A model generated the notes under the pieces. It had not been told where the DNA came from. It worked only from the letters and a program-made list of their open reading frames with translations, and did no database searches. This document shows positions 1-8,949 of a stretch of 64,000 nucleotides of DNA, piece after piece; within the stretch, counting starts at the first letter, position 1, and each line of letters starts with the position of its first letter. The position numbers and the translations under genes were made by a program. The DNA is from an uncultured Saprospiraceae bacterium. Lineage in GTDB: Bacteria > Bacteroidota > Bacteroidia > Chitinophagales > Saprospiraceae. The DNA is taken from positions 124,001 through 188,000 of the forward strand of contig CALEYL010000052.1 in assembly GCA_937926205.1 (NCBI GenBank), given 5' to 3'.

Positions 1-1317
1 ACTGGCCTTGCTTTGTGCGCCGGTGTTGACCCAAAAAATATTGCCGCCGCTGCTTTCTATGCCGCCGACCAGATACCCGACCAGGGTTTTGGTTTGTGGC
101 AGGCGCGCAAAATCGAGCACGCCGTTTTCAAACGCAGGAACATTAGCCTCCGGCAGAAACCACGCTGCTGCACCGAGATAACCCGGCATTTCCAATGGAA
201 GCAGCGCTTCGCTCATCTGCCCGTCTGCACTGCGGGTAACAACGCTGACAGCTTTGGTAAACGGCACGTCATAGTCGTTGAGCAAAAGATTATTTTCATC
301 AAAATAAAACTGGCTGATGCCCCCGAAAAATATCGTTTGCATGGCGCCGCTTGCGGCATCGTAAAGTGGCAGATTGGCACTGTGGTAGGCATTCAGCAAT
401 TGCTCAAAACCCGATTTGGCCTGATAACCGCTTGTTTTGACATCTACCGTGTTGAGCCAGGGAAGGTTGGCTTCAGGGCGAAAAACGCCTGAAAACGCCG
501 TATATCCGGTTGTTTTATCCGGGAAAACTTGCGGTACAAGATTGTAATCGCGGCGATGCCATTCAAGGCTGTCTAACCAAACTTCATATTCTTCCAGAAA
601 CGGTTTTCCTTCTGCGTTTTGAATCCGGAAACTGCGCACGGCGTTGGTGTATTCCTGCAAAAAACCGGGGCCGTTGTTGGGGCCCATCGGATTATAGGCG
701 CCGTCGAAGCGGTGGCCGCCTGCTAAGTAAAAGCGGTCTCCGATTTTGCCCAGCGCGCCCCCGGTAACGGCAAGGCGCTCGTCTTCTGTTTGCCTGAAAA
801 AGGACGTCGTTTTTTTGCCTGCTACGATGGCTTCTATCAGCCCCGGCACGTCTACGGCGGTCAGCAAGGGGTAGGAAATGAAGGCTTCCCGCAGCCTGCT
901 AAAGCCGTAGCCACCGAGCAGGTAAAGTGTGTTTCCATCCTGATAAAACTGGATATTGGTAGCGGCCAGTTGCTCTGCCACGGATTTGGGTAGTTTTTCC
1001 ACGCCTGCAGACCAAATTTTACCACTGGCGGGTTCCACGACAAAAATCAGGTCATTGGCGCCTTCCGGTTCAAATGCCGCAAAAGGCTGACGACGGTGCA
1101 GGCCATCCTTCCTGCCGCCGATCAGCAACCAGCGGCTACCGTGTTGTGCCCATACAAAAGACTGAAGGCCGGGCATTCCGGGAATGGCTGTTTCTTCAAC
1201 AGTCAGTTGGTATTCCGGCAGGTTTTTGCCGGATTGGGCCAATGCGGGAGTACTGAAAATGCACAGTGCAATGGTCATGAAAGGAAGTAAAGCGTATAGA
1301 TGATGGGTTGATTTCAT
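1..1317 (-). CDS. Secreted beta-propeller-like protein, C-terminus beyond window edge
   Basis: Translating the minus strand from the ATG at 1317 gives an open frame of 439 codons that runs off the window edge without a stop. The first 28 residues form a typical signal peptide (basic start, hydrophobic core, ending TPALAQ). The rest has repeated short motifs such as YLLGGYGFS, FYLAGGHRFD, IFFGGISQFYF and VGYLVGGIES, each about one blade apart. This is the pattern of a kelch or galactose-oxidase-like beta-propeller. I infer an exported surface or periplasmic protein. It starts 51 bp downstream of the tolC-like gene on the same strand, so it may be cotranscribed with the efflux operon, although nothing in it is obviously metal related. 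Whether it ends in a T9SS domain cannot be seen here. Confidence 0.75.
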   Translation of the reverse strand, partial: MKSTHHLYALLPFMTIALCIFSTPALAQSGKNLPEYQLTVEETAIPGMPGLQSFVWAQHGSRWLLIGGRKDGLHRRQPFAAFEPEGANDLIFVVEPASGKIWSAGVEKLPKSVAEQLAATNIQFYQDGNTLYLLGGYGFSRLREAFISYPLLTAVDVPGLIEAIVAGKKTTSFFRQTEDERLAVTGGALGKIGDRFYLAGGHRFDGAYNPMGPNNGPGFLQEYTNAVRSFRIQNAEGKPFLEEYEVWLDSLEWHRRDYNLVPQVFPDKTTGYTAFSGVFRPEANLPWLNTVDVKTSGYQAKSGFEQLLNAYHSANLPLYDAASGAMQTIFFGGISQFYFDENNLLLNDYDVPFTKAVSVVTRSADGQMSEALLPLEMPGYLGAAAWFLPEANVPAFENGVLDFARLPQTKTLVGYLVGGIESSGGNIFWVNTGAQSKAS

Positions 1318-1368
1318 GCTGTTTTGCTTTAAATTCATATAATAATTATCAGAATATGGGCGGCGGAA

Positions 1369-2556
1369 TCAATTTCCGACAAGCGCGCGGATTTCAATCG
1401 TTGTCTGGTTGAGCTGGTAAGTATTTTCCAGGTATTCCAACTCGATGCCAATGGCTTGTTCCAGCAATTGCGCCAGCGCCACATAATCCATTTCCCCGGC
1501 GCGGTAATTGGCAATGCCGGAGCGGAGCAGTTCCTCCGCAAGCTGGCGCCCCTGCGTTTCGTAGTACTGCAGTAAAATTTCAAATTTTTCCTGTTCATGC
1601 AGCAAATGGGCCAGCATGGTGCGTTGCTCCAGCAGCAGGTTTTCGTGCTCATTTTGAGCAACTTGCACCTGTAATGCAGCTGCTTCGATGGCTTTTCGAT
1701 ACCCTTTTTGTGCAATGGGAAGGTGGATTGACGCCTGCCAACCCGGGTATACAGAGCCATTACCCAGATATTGCCCCAACAAACCGATGGAAGTGGAAGG
1801 CTTTAAGCGGGCCTGTTCAATGCTTTTCTGGGCTTCTGCCAGGGCAATTTGACTGCCACTGACCCGGGCCAGAGCAGCCTGTGTAATTTGGGCAGTATCG
1901 GAAAGCGAAAAACTCATTTTCCGGAATGGTCCGGTAACAGCTTTCACCGGTTCGGGCAAACCCAGCAATTGCGCCAGCACGACCCGGTCGAAAGCGATTT
2001 CGTGGCCGATGGTTTCGCGCATCAGACGGATTTGAGCCGCTTTGTCCTGCAGCGTGAGTTTTTCCGCAAGGGCCACCTCATTTAAGCGGTAACGGGTTTC
2101 GGCAATATGAGTGAAGTTGCCATAAATGCTGTCTAAACGCTCGTAAAGCACTGCCTTATCAGCCAGATAACTCAGGTGCTGGTAGAGGTCGCGCACCTGC
2201 CGGATCAGTTGTTGTTGTGTCAGTGCCTGCAGGGCTCCGGCTTGTTGTTCTTTTTGTTGAAAATAAGAACGGGTCGCTTTCACCATACGGCCTGCCGGCA
2301 AGTTTTGGCTGATGCCTAAAACGGTTGTCCCAAACAGGCCCAAATCCGGATCAGCACTGATGTTGTGAAAAATCTGAGTCGGTTCCAGCGTCCGGGCTGT
2401 GCCTTGTAATATTTGCTGCTCCTGAACCCGCAGCGCTGCTGCTTTGGCCGCAGGATGTTGTTTAAGGATCAGGGCGATGGCCTCGGATTCGCTGAGTTCT
2501 TGTTGCGCCTGCAGCGTCAGCGGCAGGACGAGCAGAAATAGCAGGATATTTTTCAT
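1369..2556 (-). CDS. TolC-family outer-membrane efflux protein (CusC/CzcC-like)
   Basis: A 395-residue protein with a signal peptide of about 17 residues (ending LTLQAQ) followed by long, Ala/Gln/Leu/Glu-rich helical stretches with two similar halves. This is the pattern of TolC-family trimeric channel proteins, which carry substrates from an inner-membrane pump through periplasm and outer membrane. The family is usually 400-480 residues, so this is a compact member. Its ATG overlaps the stop of the upstream CzcA-like gene by 4 bp (ATGA), so the two are translationally coupled and almost certainly work together in metal cation efflux. In many Bacteroidota this domain is fused to the C-terminus of CzcA; here it is a separate gene. 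I see no periplasmic adaptor gene next to it. Confidence 0.85.
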   Translation of the reverse strand: MKNILLFLLVLPLTLQAQQELSESEAIALILKQHPAAKAAALRVQEQQILQGTARTLEPTQIFHNISADPDLGLFGTTVLGISQNLPAGRMVKATRSYFQQKEQQAGALQALTQQQLIRQVRDLYQHLSYLADKAVLYERLDSIYGNFTHIAETRYRLNEVALAEKLTLQDKAAQIRLMRETIGHEIAFDRVVLAQLLGLPEPVKAVTGPFRKMSFSLSDTAQITQAALARVSGSQIALAEAQKSIEQARLKPSTSIGLLGQYLGNGSVYPGWQASIHLPIAQKGYRKAIEAAALQVQVAQNEHENLLLEQRTMLAHLLHEQEKFEILLQYYETQGRQLAEELLRSGIANYRAGEMDYVALAQLLEQAIGIELEYLENTYQLNQTTIEIRALVGN

Positions 2557-5500
2557 GCGCTTGTTTTCTTGTTGAAGAATAATGCATACAATACAGGCAA
2601 AACCAGCAGGGTCAGCAGGGTTGAGGTAAGCAAGCCACCGATGACGACAGTGGCCAGCGGACGTTGCACTTCAGCGCCGGCGCCACTGGAAAGCGCCATG
2701 GGTAAAAACCCCAGAGAAGCTACTGCTGCTGTCATCAGTACCGGGCGAAGCCGGATCAGCGCGCCCCATTTGATGCGTTGGTGTACATCGCTCATGCCTT
2801 CTTTTTCCAGTTGATTGAAGTAGGCGATCAGAACGATGCCATTTAAGACAGCCACTCCGAATAAAGCGATGAAACCGACTCCCGCAGAAATGGAAAATGG
2901 CATGCCCCGACCAAGTAGCGCAAATACGCCGCCGATGGCCGACATCGGAATGGCGCTGAAAATCAGGATGCCTTCTTTCAGGGAGTTGAACGTAAAATAG
3001 AGCAGGATGAAAATCAGCGCAAGGGCAACCGGAACAGCTATGGACAGTCTGGTTTTGGCCGCTTCCAGATTTTCAAATTGACCGCCATAGGCCAAAAGAT
3101 ACCCCGGGGGCAGGCGAAGCTTTTTACCCAACATGGCCTGCACATCGGCGATCACGCTTTCAACATCCCTTCCGCGTACATTGGCGCTCACCACGATGCG
3201 TCGCTGGCCATTGTCCCGGTTAATCTGTGCAGTACCTGTACGGTAACCAACTTCTGCAACCTCTGATAGCGGCACCAGTTGCCCGTCGGGTGTGGAAACA
3301 GGCAGATTCTGTACATCCGAAAGGTCGGTACGCTGCGCTGCTTCGAGGCGAACCACCAGGTCGAAACGGCGTTCATTTTCAAAGACGACGCCTGCTGCCG
3401 AGCCCGCAAAAGCCATGCGCATGGTTTCATTCAGATCGCGGATGTGGAGGCCGTATCGGGCAATTTTTTTGTAATCATAGCGCACCACAATTTGCGGTAA
3501 GCCTTCCAATTGTTCCGTTTTCAGGTCTTCCACGCCGGGAATGTTGCGAATGATGGCCTCAACCTGGCTACCCGCACGAACGAGGCTGTCGAGGTTTTCT
3601 CCGAAAATTTTCACCGCAATATCTGAGCGTACCCCCGTCATCATTTCGTCGAACCGCATTTTGATGGGTTGGGTAAATTCAAAGGCCATGCCCGGAACTT
3701 CGTGGACTTTTTCCTGAATTTTTTCTACCAGCTCGTTTTTTGTCTTCGCTTTGGTCCACTGGCTTTTGTCTTTCAGCAGGATGATGTTGTCGGCCGTTTC
3801 GATGGCCATTGGATCTGTTGGGATTTCTGCTGAGCCGATTTTGGAAATGACCTGCTCGACTTCATCCGGAAAACTTTCCGTAATGACTTTTTGCGCCAGC
3901 CGGTGACTTTCCAGAGTCTGCGTGAGCGATGCCCCGGGCTTTAGAAAACCGTGCATCATGATGTCGCCCTCGTCGAGGGTGGGAATGAATTCTCCACCCA
4001 TTCTTAAAAAGAGGGCAATGCTGAGGAGGAACACGCCTAAGGTTAGAGCTACGACTGTTTTTTTCCAGTGCAGTGCTGTTGCCAGCACAGGCGCATAGAT
4101 TCTTTGGCAAAAAGCAATGATGCGATCGGCTATGGTCGTGCGATTTTCAATTTTTTTACTGAGCATCAGAGCAGACACGGCCGGTACATAAGTCAGCGAA
4201 AGGATCAGTGCGCCGATCAGTGCGAAAGATACCGTTTGCGCCATGGGTTTAAACATCTTCCCCTCGACCCCAGTCAACGATAAAATGGGCAGGTAAACGA
4301 TGAGAATGATGATGACGCCGAAGACAGAAGAGCGCATGATGCGACTTGCGGAAGTATAGATGCTTTGATCCATTTCTGTCTGGGTAAACCAACGCTTTGA
4401 AGGCTGTTCCTGCTGATTTTCAAGGTGCACGATCCGGGTATGCAGGTAATGAAGGGTAGCTTCCACGACAATGACGGCTCCGTCAATGATCAGACCAAAG
4501 TCTATGGCGCCCAGCGACATCAGGTTGGCACTTACCCCGAATAGACGCATCATCCATACGGCAAACAACATGGACAAAGGGATGACTGATGCGATGATCA
4601 GTCCTGCCCGGAAATTGCCAACCAGCAGAACCAGTACAAAAATGACAATGAGCGCCCCTTCAATCAGATTGGTTTTAACGGTGTTGATGGTGCGGTTGAC
4701 GAGGCGTTCCCGATCTAAAAAAGTCGTAATGGAAATGCCTTCCGGCAGTGTTTTTTCAATGAGCGTCAATTTTTCTTTTACCCGGCGGATCACGGTGGCA
4801 GCATTTTCGCCTTTCAGCATCATGACAATGCCCAGCACGATTTCACCTTCGCCATTGTGGCTAACGGCGCCAAACCGCGGGGCATATCCGAACTGGACGT
4901 CGGCGATGTCGCCAACTTTAATGCTGTTGTTGCCGCCGGGCATGGCTTTGACCACGATCTGGCGAATATCATCTAGGTTTTTGATCAGGCCTTCGGCGCG
5001 GATGAAATAGGCGCTGCTTGTTTTTTCAATGTACGCGCCGCCGGAGTTTTCGTTTGCATTTTCCAGTGCTGTAAAAACTTCCTGGATGCCAACGCCGTAA
5101 GAACGAAGGCGCGTCGGGTTGATCGATACTTCGTATTGACGCAGATAGCCGCCGAAACTGTTGATTTCAACCACCCCGGGAACGCCGATGAGTTGCTTTT
5201 TGACGATCCAGTCCTGAATGGTCCGCAATTCCATCGCAGAATACCTGGATTCATAGCCGGGCTTAGGTTCGATGCGGTAGTGCAGGATCTCGCCCAGACC
5301 GGTGGAAATCGGCGCCAATTCCGGCACGCCAAAACCCGGCGGGATGTTTTTTTCCGCATCCCGGAGTTTTTCACCCAGCAGTTGACGGGCACGGTAGATG
5401 TCGAGGTCTTCGTCAAAAACAACCGTTACAACACTGAGTCCGAAACGACTGATGGACCGCAACTCCACAACTCCCGGCACAGAACGCACGGTACTTTCTA

Positions 5501-5705
5501 TGGTAGCGGTTACAAACTGCTCAACGTCCTGTGTGGCCAGCGTGGGGCATACCGTCAGAATTTGAGCCGGATTGTTGGTGATGTCGGGAATGGCGTCAAT
5601 GGGAAGCCGTGTAAATGAGTACCCGCCCACCACGATGAGCGCTGCCGTGAACAGCCCGATGAGGAGCTTATTCCGGATGGAAAACAAAATGATGCTGTCA
5701 AGCAT
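2553..5705 (-). CDS. CzcA/CusA-family heavy-metal efflux RND pump
   Basis: A 1050-residue inner-membrane RND transporter using proton motive force to expel divalent or monovalent metal cations. The start is set at the ATG at 5705 (MLDSIILFSIRNK), which matches the usual family N-terminus; a longer frame begins 36 bp upstream with a weaker start. TM1 follows immediately. TM4 carries Asp402, Asp408 and Glu415 (GAIDFGLIIDGAVIVVE), the proton-relay signature of the heavy-metal efflux subfamily with the same spacing as in CzcA. Two large periplasmic loops and about 12 membrane segments are present. It lies between a His-rich secreted protein and the TolC-like gene, which supports a metal-resistance role. 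Which metal it exports cannot be told from sequence. Confidence 0.93.
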   Translation of the reverse strand: MLDSIILFSIRNKLLIGLFTAALIVVGGYSFTRLPIDAIPDITNNPAQILTVCPTLATQDVEQFVTATIESTVRSVPGVVELRSISRFGLSVVTVVFDEDLDIYRARQLLGEKLRDAEKNIPPGFGVPELAPISTGLGEILHYRIEPKPGYESRYSAMELRTIQDWIVKKQLIGVPGVVEINSFGGYLRQYEVSINPTRLRSYGVGIQEVFTALENANENSGGAYIEKTSSAYFIRAEGLIKNLDDIRQIVVKAMPGGNNSIKVGDIADVQFGYAPRFGAVSHNGEGEIVLGIVMMLKGENAATVIRRVKEKLTLIEKTLPEGISITTFLDRERLVNRTINTVKTNLIEGALIVIFVLVLLVGNFRAGLIIASVIPLSMLFAVWMMRLFGVSANLMSLGAIDFGLIIDGAVIVVEATLHYLHTRIVHLENQQEQPSKRWFTQTEMDQSIYTSASRIMRSSVFGVIIILIVYLPILSLTGVEGKMFKPMAQTVSFALIGALILSLTYVPAVSALMLSKKIENRTTIADRIIAFCQRIYAPVLATALHWKKTVVALTLGVFLLSIALFLRMGGEFIPTLDEGDIMMHGFLKPGASLTQTLESHRLAQKVITESFPDEVEQVISKIGSAEIPTDPMAIETADNIILLKDKSQWTKAKTKNELVEKIQEKVHEVPGMAFEFTQPIKMRFDEMMTGVRSDIAVKIFGENLDSLVRAGSQVEAIIRNIPGVEDLKTEQLEGLPQIVVRYDYKKIARYGLHIRDLNETMRMAFAGSAAGVVFENERRFDLVVRLEAAQRTDLSDVQNLPVSTPDGQLVPLSEVAEVGYRTGTAQINRDNGQRRIVVSANVRGRDVESVIADVQAMLGKKLRLPPGYLLAYGGQFENLEAAKTRLSIAVPVALALIFILLYFTFNSLKEGILIFSAIPMSAIGGVFALLGRGMPFSISAGVGFIALFGVAVLNGIVLIAYFNQLEKEGMSDVHQRIKWGALIRLRPVLMTAAVASLGFLPMALSSGAGAEVQRPLATVVIGGLLTSTLLTLLVLPVLYALFFNKKTSA

Positions 5706-5854
5706 AAATTTGAAATTAGAAATTTGCAGGGCACTGCGCACTGATGCGACATGTAGTACCTCACAAAATGGGTTTGCTGATAGGGGAAATAAAATAACCT
5801 CAGAACTGCAGGGTGCAGCCTATTGCATTTCCAGACGGTACAGGAAATACAGCA

Positions 5855-6259
5855 TCAGCAAAATCGGGGTGGTTGCCAGATGTCGGCAGAAAGGGCGGAG
5901 CTTTTCAGGTAAGGATCACAGAACAGCTTTTGGCGACAGGCATTATCCGGCGGCGCCAGATAAGGAATGACCGGGGGAGCCAATAAACCGGCATGTGTTG
6001 CTGTACAGAAAATGCCGTGAGCCGGCGAACTTTTCATCGGAAGTTTGGAATGGTCGTGGTCGTTCTGGTGGGTATCGAACAACCTGCCGTAGTGTTGATC
6101 TAAAAAATCGACAAAAGACAATCCGGGCGTTTCAGAACGATGCTCGTTGAAATGGCGCAGCAGCGAAGGCAGTTTGATCCATTCTTCTCCCGGCCCGCTC
6201 AGTGCGATGGCACTGAAAAGGTGAATCGGAATCAGAATAAGGGCGAAAAACTGCTTCAT
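5855..6259 (-). CDS. Small exported His-rich protein heading the metal-efflux operon
   Basis: A 134-residue protein with an N-terminal signal sequence (about residues 1-21) and a His/Asp-rich middle (THQNDHDHSK), plus four cysteines in the C-terminal half. Small exported proteins of this style, with the pattern WxxLPxLxxHFxEH then FLxxHYG, are in my recollection commonly the first gene of Bacteroidota CzcA/CusA operons; the family has no established function. I infer periplasmic metal binding or sensing. It lies 149 bp upstream of the pump gene on the same strand, and a good promoter lies just upstream (6301-6330). It could be a metal chaperone or simply a stress-induced marker of the operon. 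Confidence 0.7.
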   Translation of the reverse strand: MKQFFALILIPIHLFSAIALSGPGEEWIKLPSLLRHFNEHRSETPGLSFVDFLDQHYGRLFDTHQNDHDHSKLPMKSSPAHGIFCTATHAGLLAPPVIPYLAPPDNACRQKLFCDPYLKSSALSADIWQPPRFC

Positions 6260-6300
6260 GCTGGTTATCAGACAAATCTCTGTCCAAAAAAGTTGAGGTG

Positions 6301-6330
6301 CAAAAGTACAAAAAAATCAGGCAAATCAAA
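6301..6330 (-). promoter_or_regulatory. Bacteroidota-type promoter of the metal-efflux operon
   Basis: On the minus strand TTTG (6330-6327) is followed after 18 bp by TACTTTTG (6308-6301), an exact TAnnTTTG box. Transcription would begin near 6294, about 35 nt before the ATG at 6259. Confidence 0.6.
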
Positions 6331-6339
6331 AGCCGAATC

Positions 6340-6572
6340 ATACAGCAGTTGTGCTGTACAATCCGGCCAATTGATTGGATTATATTGGCGTTTTGCGGTA
6401 TGGGAGAATAACCTGGCGCCCGTTCTATCGAGCCGATCAGGGCGCTGCTCAGTGCGGTGGATTTGGTGCCGTTGTAGGAAGTATAACTGATGTTTCCGGA
6501 CGGCGCATTTCCGGAATGGCAGCCACCGGTGCAGTAGGTTTGCAGAATAGGAGCTACTTCGGGCAAAGGCAT
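6340..6572 (-). pseudogene. Remnant of a small cytochrome-c-like secreted protein
   Basis: The minus-strand frame contains PEVAPILQTYCTGGCH, then a SGN..YTSYNGTK stretch and GYSPIPQ. This matches the layout of small Bacteroidota haem-binding lipoproteins (NPIL..hCy.CH, GN..l.gYdgv, GFSPMPQ, then an Ile/Trp-rich end). The haem motif is CTGGCH (three residues between the cysteines instead of two). The signal peptide is missing and the C-terminal part is out of frame after about 6400, running into the promoter of the metal operon. The frame remains open upstream to about 6646, inside the inverted-repeat arm. I read it as a decayed gene fragment. Confidence 0.4.
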
Positions 6573-6629
6573 GAAAGGGTTGCCTTGGAGTTGGCAGAAA
6601 AAATTAACAAATTGATCAATAGAGGGGAG

Positions 6630-6866
6630 TCGTGCGAATCAGGGGCTATTTTATCGGGAAATGCCCCATTAGACGCTAAAGCGTCAATGGGCAAGTCTCT
6701 GTGGACTCTTTTTGGTCGCGGAGTTCCACGAAGTAAGGGAGTCTCGCGGAGTAATGCAAGCTGTTTTACGAATAGCCTCATAAAACTCCGTGAAACTCCG
6801 CGTCATTTTTAAACGGCAGATCAATTCATAGCGCATGTCAAAGGGTTTTGCCCCTGATTCGTATGA
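6630..6866. repeat. Short element bounded by 17-bp imperfect inverted repeats
   Basis: The sequence TCGTGCGAATCAGGGGC at 6630-6646 returns as its reverse complement GCCCCTGATTCGTATGA at 6850-6866 (15 of 17 matches, with a perfect 12-bp core). The interior holds several near-repeats of a GGAGTTCCACG / CTCCGTGAAACTCCGCG type. No coding frame looks real inside. The size (237 bp) and ends fit a non-autonomous mobile or palindromic repeat, but no target duplication is obvious. The flanks up to 6907 show nothing else. Confidence 0.4.
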
Positions 6867-6907
6867 GGAGGAATACATATTTATCCCCTGAAAGCCTGCA
6901 TTTTTAT

Positions 6908-8269
6908 CTAAAATTCATACATCAGGAAAGCCTTTAGTCCGTAAAACTGCGGAATGCCCACCTGGCTCCGGGAGGCTTCCACATCGTAAAAACCACTTGT
7001 CTGAATGTCCCAGCGTTTCGCAATTTGGTAACTCAGGCCAAATTCGAAATGCAAAAACGACAGCGGCTTATAGCTTTCTTCCACTTCAAAGGATTCGCTG
7101 TACTCTGTACCGCTTGGCAGGTGGGTATATTCGTATTCCAGTCTGTATTCCGGATGCCATTGAGCGGCAAATCCTGCCCCAAAAAACGGACTCAGCTTTT
7201 TATCGCCGATGAACCGATAGCGCATGGCGGTGGTTAGCTGGGCCATGGGCTTTGGGTTATGGTGCGTTTCAAAATATTTAAAAGCGTAGTCGTCTCCCGG
7301 TGGGTTGGGGGTAGGCAGGCCGATGCTTTCGTCGTAGACATAGCCCTGGAACGATAGGCTGCTGTACGTGCCTTCAAGCAACAGGAAAAGCTTGTCGGAG
7401 AATCCAATTTCTCCTTTTAATGCAACGGAATTACCCTTTTTGTTGGCGATGACATTCGCACTGGGCAGGGTCCAACCGCCACCAACACCGGCATGAAAGG
7501 TTTTGGGAATCAGGGGAAAAGGCTTTTTCTCTTTTGGCCTGACGGTTTCCCAATCAGCCAGAGGCGGTAGTGGAATAGGCGGATGAGTCCGGCGTACCAG
7601 TTCTTTTGGATGCAGCAAAGGAATGGGATCCAGGGCAGTAACCGAGGTCTGCATTTGAGCCATTTCGGCGGTAGAAAGTCCTTCCTCAGCGTGGGCCTTA
7701 TCGGCATCACTTCCGGTCTTCGCAGCAATGGCCTCATCACCCGCTGTTGTTGAGGTAGTACCTGATGTTGAACTGCCGGATGGGGGTGTCTTTATGTCGG
7801 AAGTATTCAGGTTTTGAGTGTTTGAATTAACTGACGTCCCGGATGAAGCAATTGCCTGGCCGGAAACCATCGAATTTTTTGCAGGAGCTGTATTGGCAGC
7901 AAGAACTTCATTCCTGTAAGTCTGTAAAACAACTGTTTTGTAAATGGTATCGTATTGATAGACAACGCTGGTATGGTAGATGGTGTCAAATGTGTTTACA
8001 ATTTGAGAAGCTTTATGTTGTAAGCCTTGTTGCAACAAAAGGGAGATTTGAGCATGCGATTCGCGCCAGGTTAACCACCACAAGAAGTTAGAGAGCAGCA
8101 ACAGGCCACTCAGCGCACCCAACCACCACAGGGGCAGTACGCGCCAGCGTCGGCGCTGCCAGCCGTCTAGTCTTTGAGAAAGCGGGTGCCAGTCTTCCTC
8201 ACTAAAATCGTGAGTCGTACCCCCTTTCATTTTTTCAGAAAATAATTTGTCGAAGTCTTTTTCGTCCAT
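6908..8269 (-). CDS. Membrane-anchored beta-barrel-like protein, probable partner of the ECF sigma factor
   Basis: A 453-residue protein without a cleavable signal. Residues 1-43 are charged and cytoplasmic-looking (MDEKDFDKLFSEKMKG), residues about 44-66 form one membrane helix rich in Trp and Leu, then a long Ser/Thr/Gly/Ala-rich linker (to about 240) leads to a C-terminal region of alternating beta strands ending in F (LKAFLMYEF), like small outer-membrane barrels of the PorT/OmpA-like type. The N-terminal part has the length and style of Bacteroidota anti-sigma factors. It starts 58 bp after the sigma-factor gene ends, so I infer an anti-sigma role coupling the envelope to transcription. 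No zinc-binding HxxxCxxC motif is visible, so that role is tentative. Confidence 0.65.
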   Translation of the reverse strand: MDEKDFDKLFSEKMKGGTTHDFSEEDWHPLSQRLDGWQRRRWRVLPLWWLGALSGLLLLSNFLWWLTWRESHAQISLLLQQGLQHKASQIVNTFDTIYHTSVVYQYDTIYKTVVLQTYRNEVLAANTAPAKNSMVSGQAIASSGTSVNSNTQNLNTSDIKTPPSGSSTSGTTSTTAGDEAIAAKTGSDADKAHAEEGLSTAEMAQMQTSVTALDPIPLLHPKELVRRTHPPIPLPPLADWETVRPKEKKPFPLIPKTFHAGVGGGWTLPSANVIANKKGNSVALKGEIGFSDKLFLLLEGTYSSLSFQGYVYDESIGLPTPNPPGDDYAFKYFETHHNPKPMAQLTTAMRYRFIGDKKLSPFFGAGFAAQWHPEYRLEYEYTHLPSGTEYSESFEVEESYKPLSFLHFEFGLSYQIAKRWDIQTSGFYDVEASRSQVGIPQFYGLKAFLMYEF

Positions 8270-8327
8270 ACACGATGTATTTCTCTCAGATCACTTGAAA
8301 ATTTATACCTGCAAAATGAAAATGAGC

Positions 8328-8879
8328 TTAGCGGCGAACCGCTTCCTGCCGGAACATGAGTTCTTTCAGCTTTGCTCTGGCTTTGAATAAATTCGACTTG
8401 GATGTACCTTCAGTAATGCCCAGCATGTCTGCTATTTCCTGGTGGTTATACCCTTCGATGGCATAGAGATTGATTGCCATGCGATAAGCCGGAGGCAATT
8501 GCTGAACCAGTGCGCGTAATTCTTCCGCAGACAGATTGCTGAATACCTGGCTGTCCGTTTTTACTTCCACGGCATCAGCAAGGTCCTCCGGGTGCGGTGT
8601 TTGGTGGTATTTCCGGTAATAATCGATTGCTGTGTGAACTGCAACTTTATTCAACCAGGCTTTGAAGGGCAGTTCAGCATTGTAGTTGTCTATTTTCGTA
8701 AAAACCCTGAAAAAAACATCATTCACAATTTCGCGCCCTTCTTCGATGGAAGCCGTATAGCGCATAGCAGTAGCCAGTGTAAAGCTATAGAAAAGCTGAT
8801 ACAGTTCTTTCTGACTGGCTCTGTCCTGACGGCGGCAGGCCTCAATCATTACAGCAAGTCGGTTCTCTCCTGCAGGCAT
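8328..8879 (-). CDS. ECF-subfamily RNA polymerase sigma factor
   Basis: A 183-residue sigma-70 family protein. Region 2 spans about residues 20-85 (YSFTLATAMRYTASIEEGREIVNDVF..FTKIDNY..FKAWL) and region 4 about 115-175 (LPPAYRMAINLYAIEGYNHQEIADMLGI..SKSNLFKARAKL), with the short linker typical of ECF factors. I start it at the ATG at 8879; an alternative TTG at 8909 would add ten residues. It lies 70 bp after the MFS gene and before the barrel protein, its likely regulator. A hairpin with a TTCG loop (8330-8343) overlaps the stop codon but lacks a good T tract. It probably directs RNA polymerase to a small envelope-related regulon. Confidence 0.92.
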   Translation of the reverse strand: MPAGENRLAVMIEACRRQDRASQKELYQLFYSFTLATAMRYTASIEEGREIVNDVFFRVFTKIDNYNAELPFKAWLNKVAVHTAIDYYRKYHQTPHPEDLADAVEVKTDSQVFSNLSAEELRALVQQLPPAYRMAINLYAIEGYNHQEIADMLGITEGTSKSNLFKARAKLKELMFRQEAVRR

Positions 8880-8949
8880 ATAGTACTCTATTTCGCAAGG
8901 TTTCCGCAAAAGGTTGCCTGAACGATAAAAAAACGCAGGGAGAAACTGA

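Noticed and set aside
4471..5422. Long open frames on both strands inside the CzcA-like gene (for example 4471-5010 plus and 4985-5422 minus)
   Set aside because: They are frame shadows of a well-conserved RND transporter; compositions are low-complexity and lack signals of real proteins.
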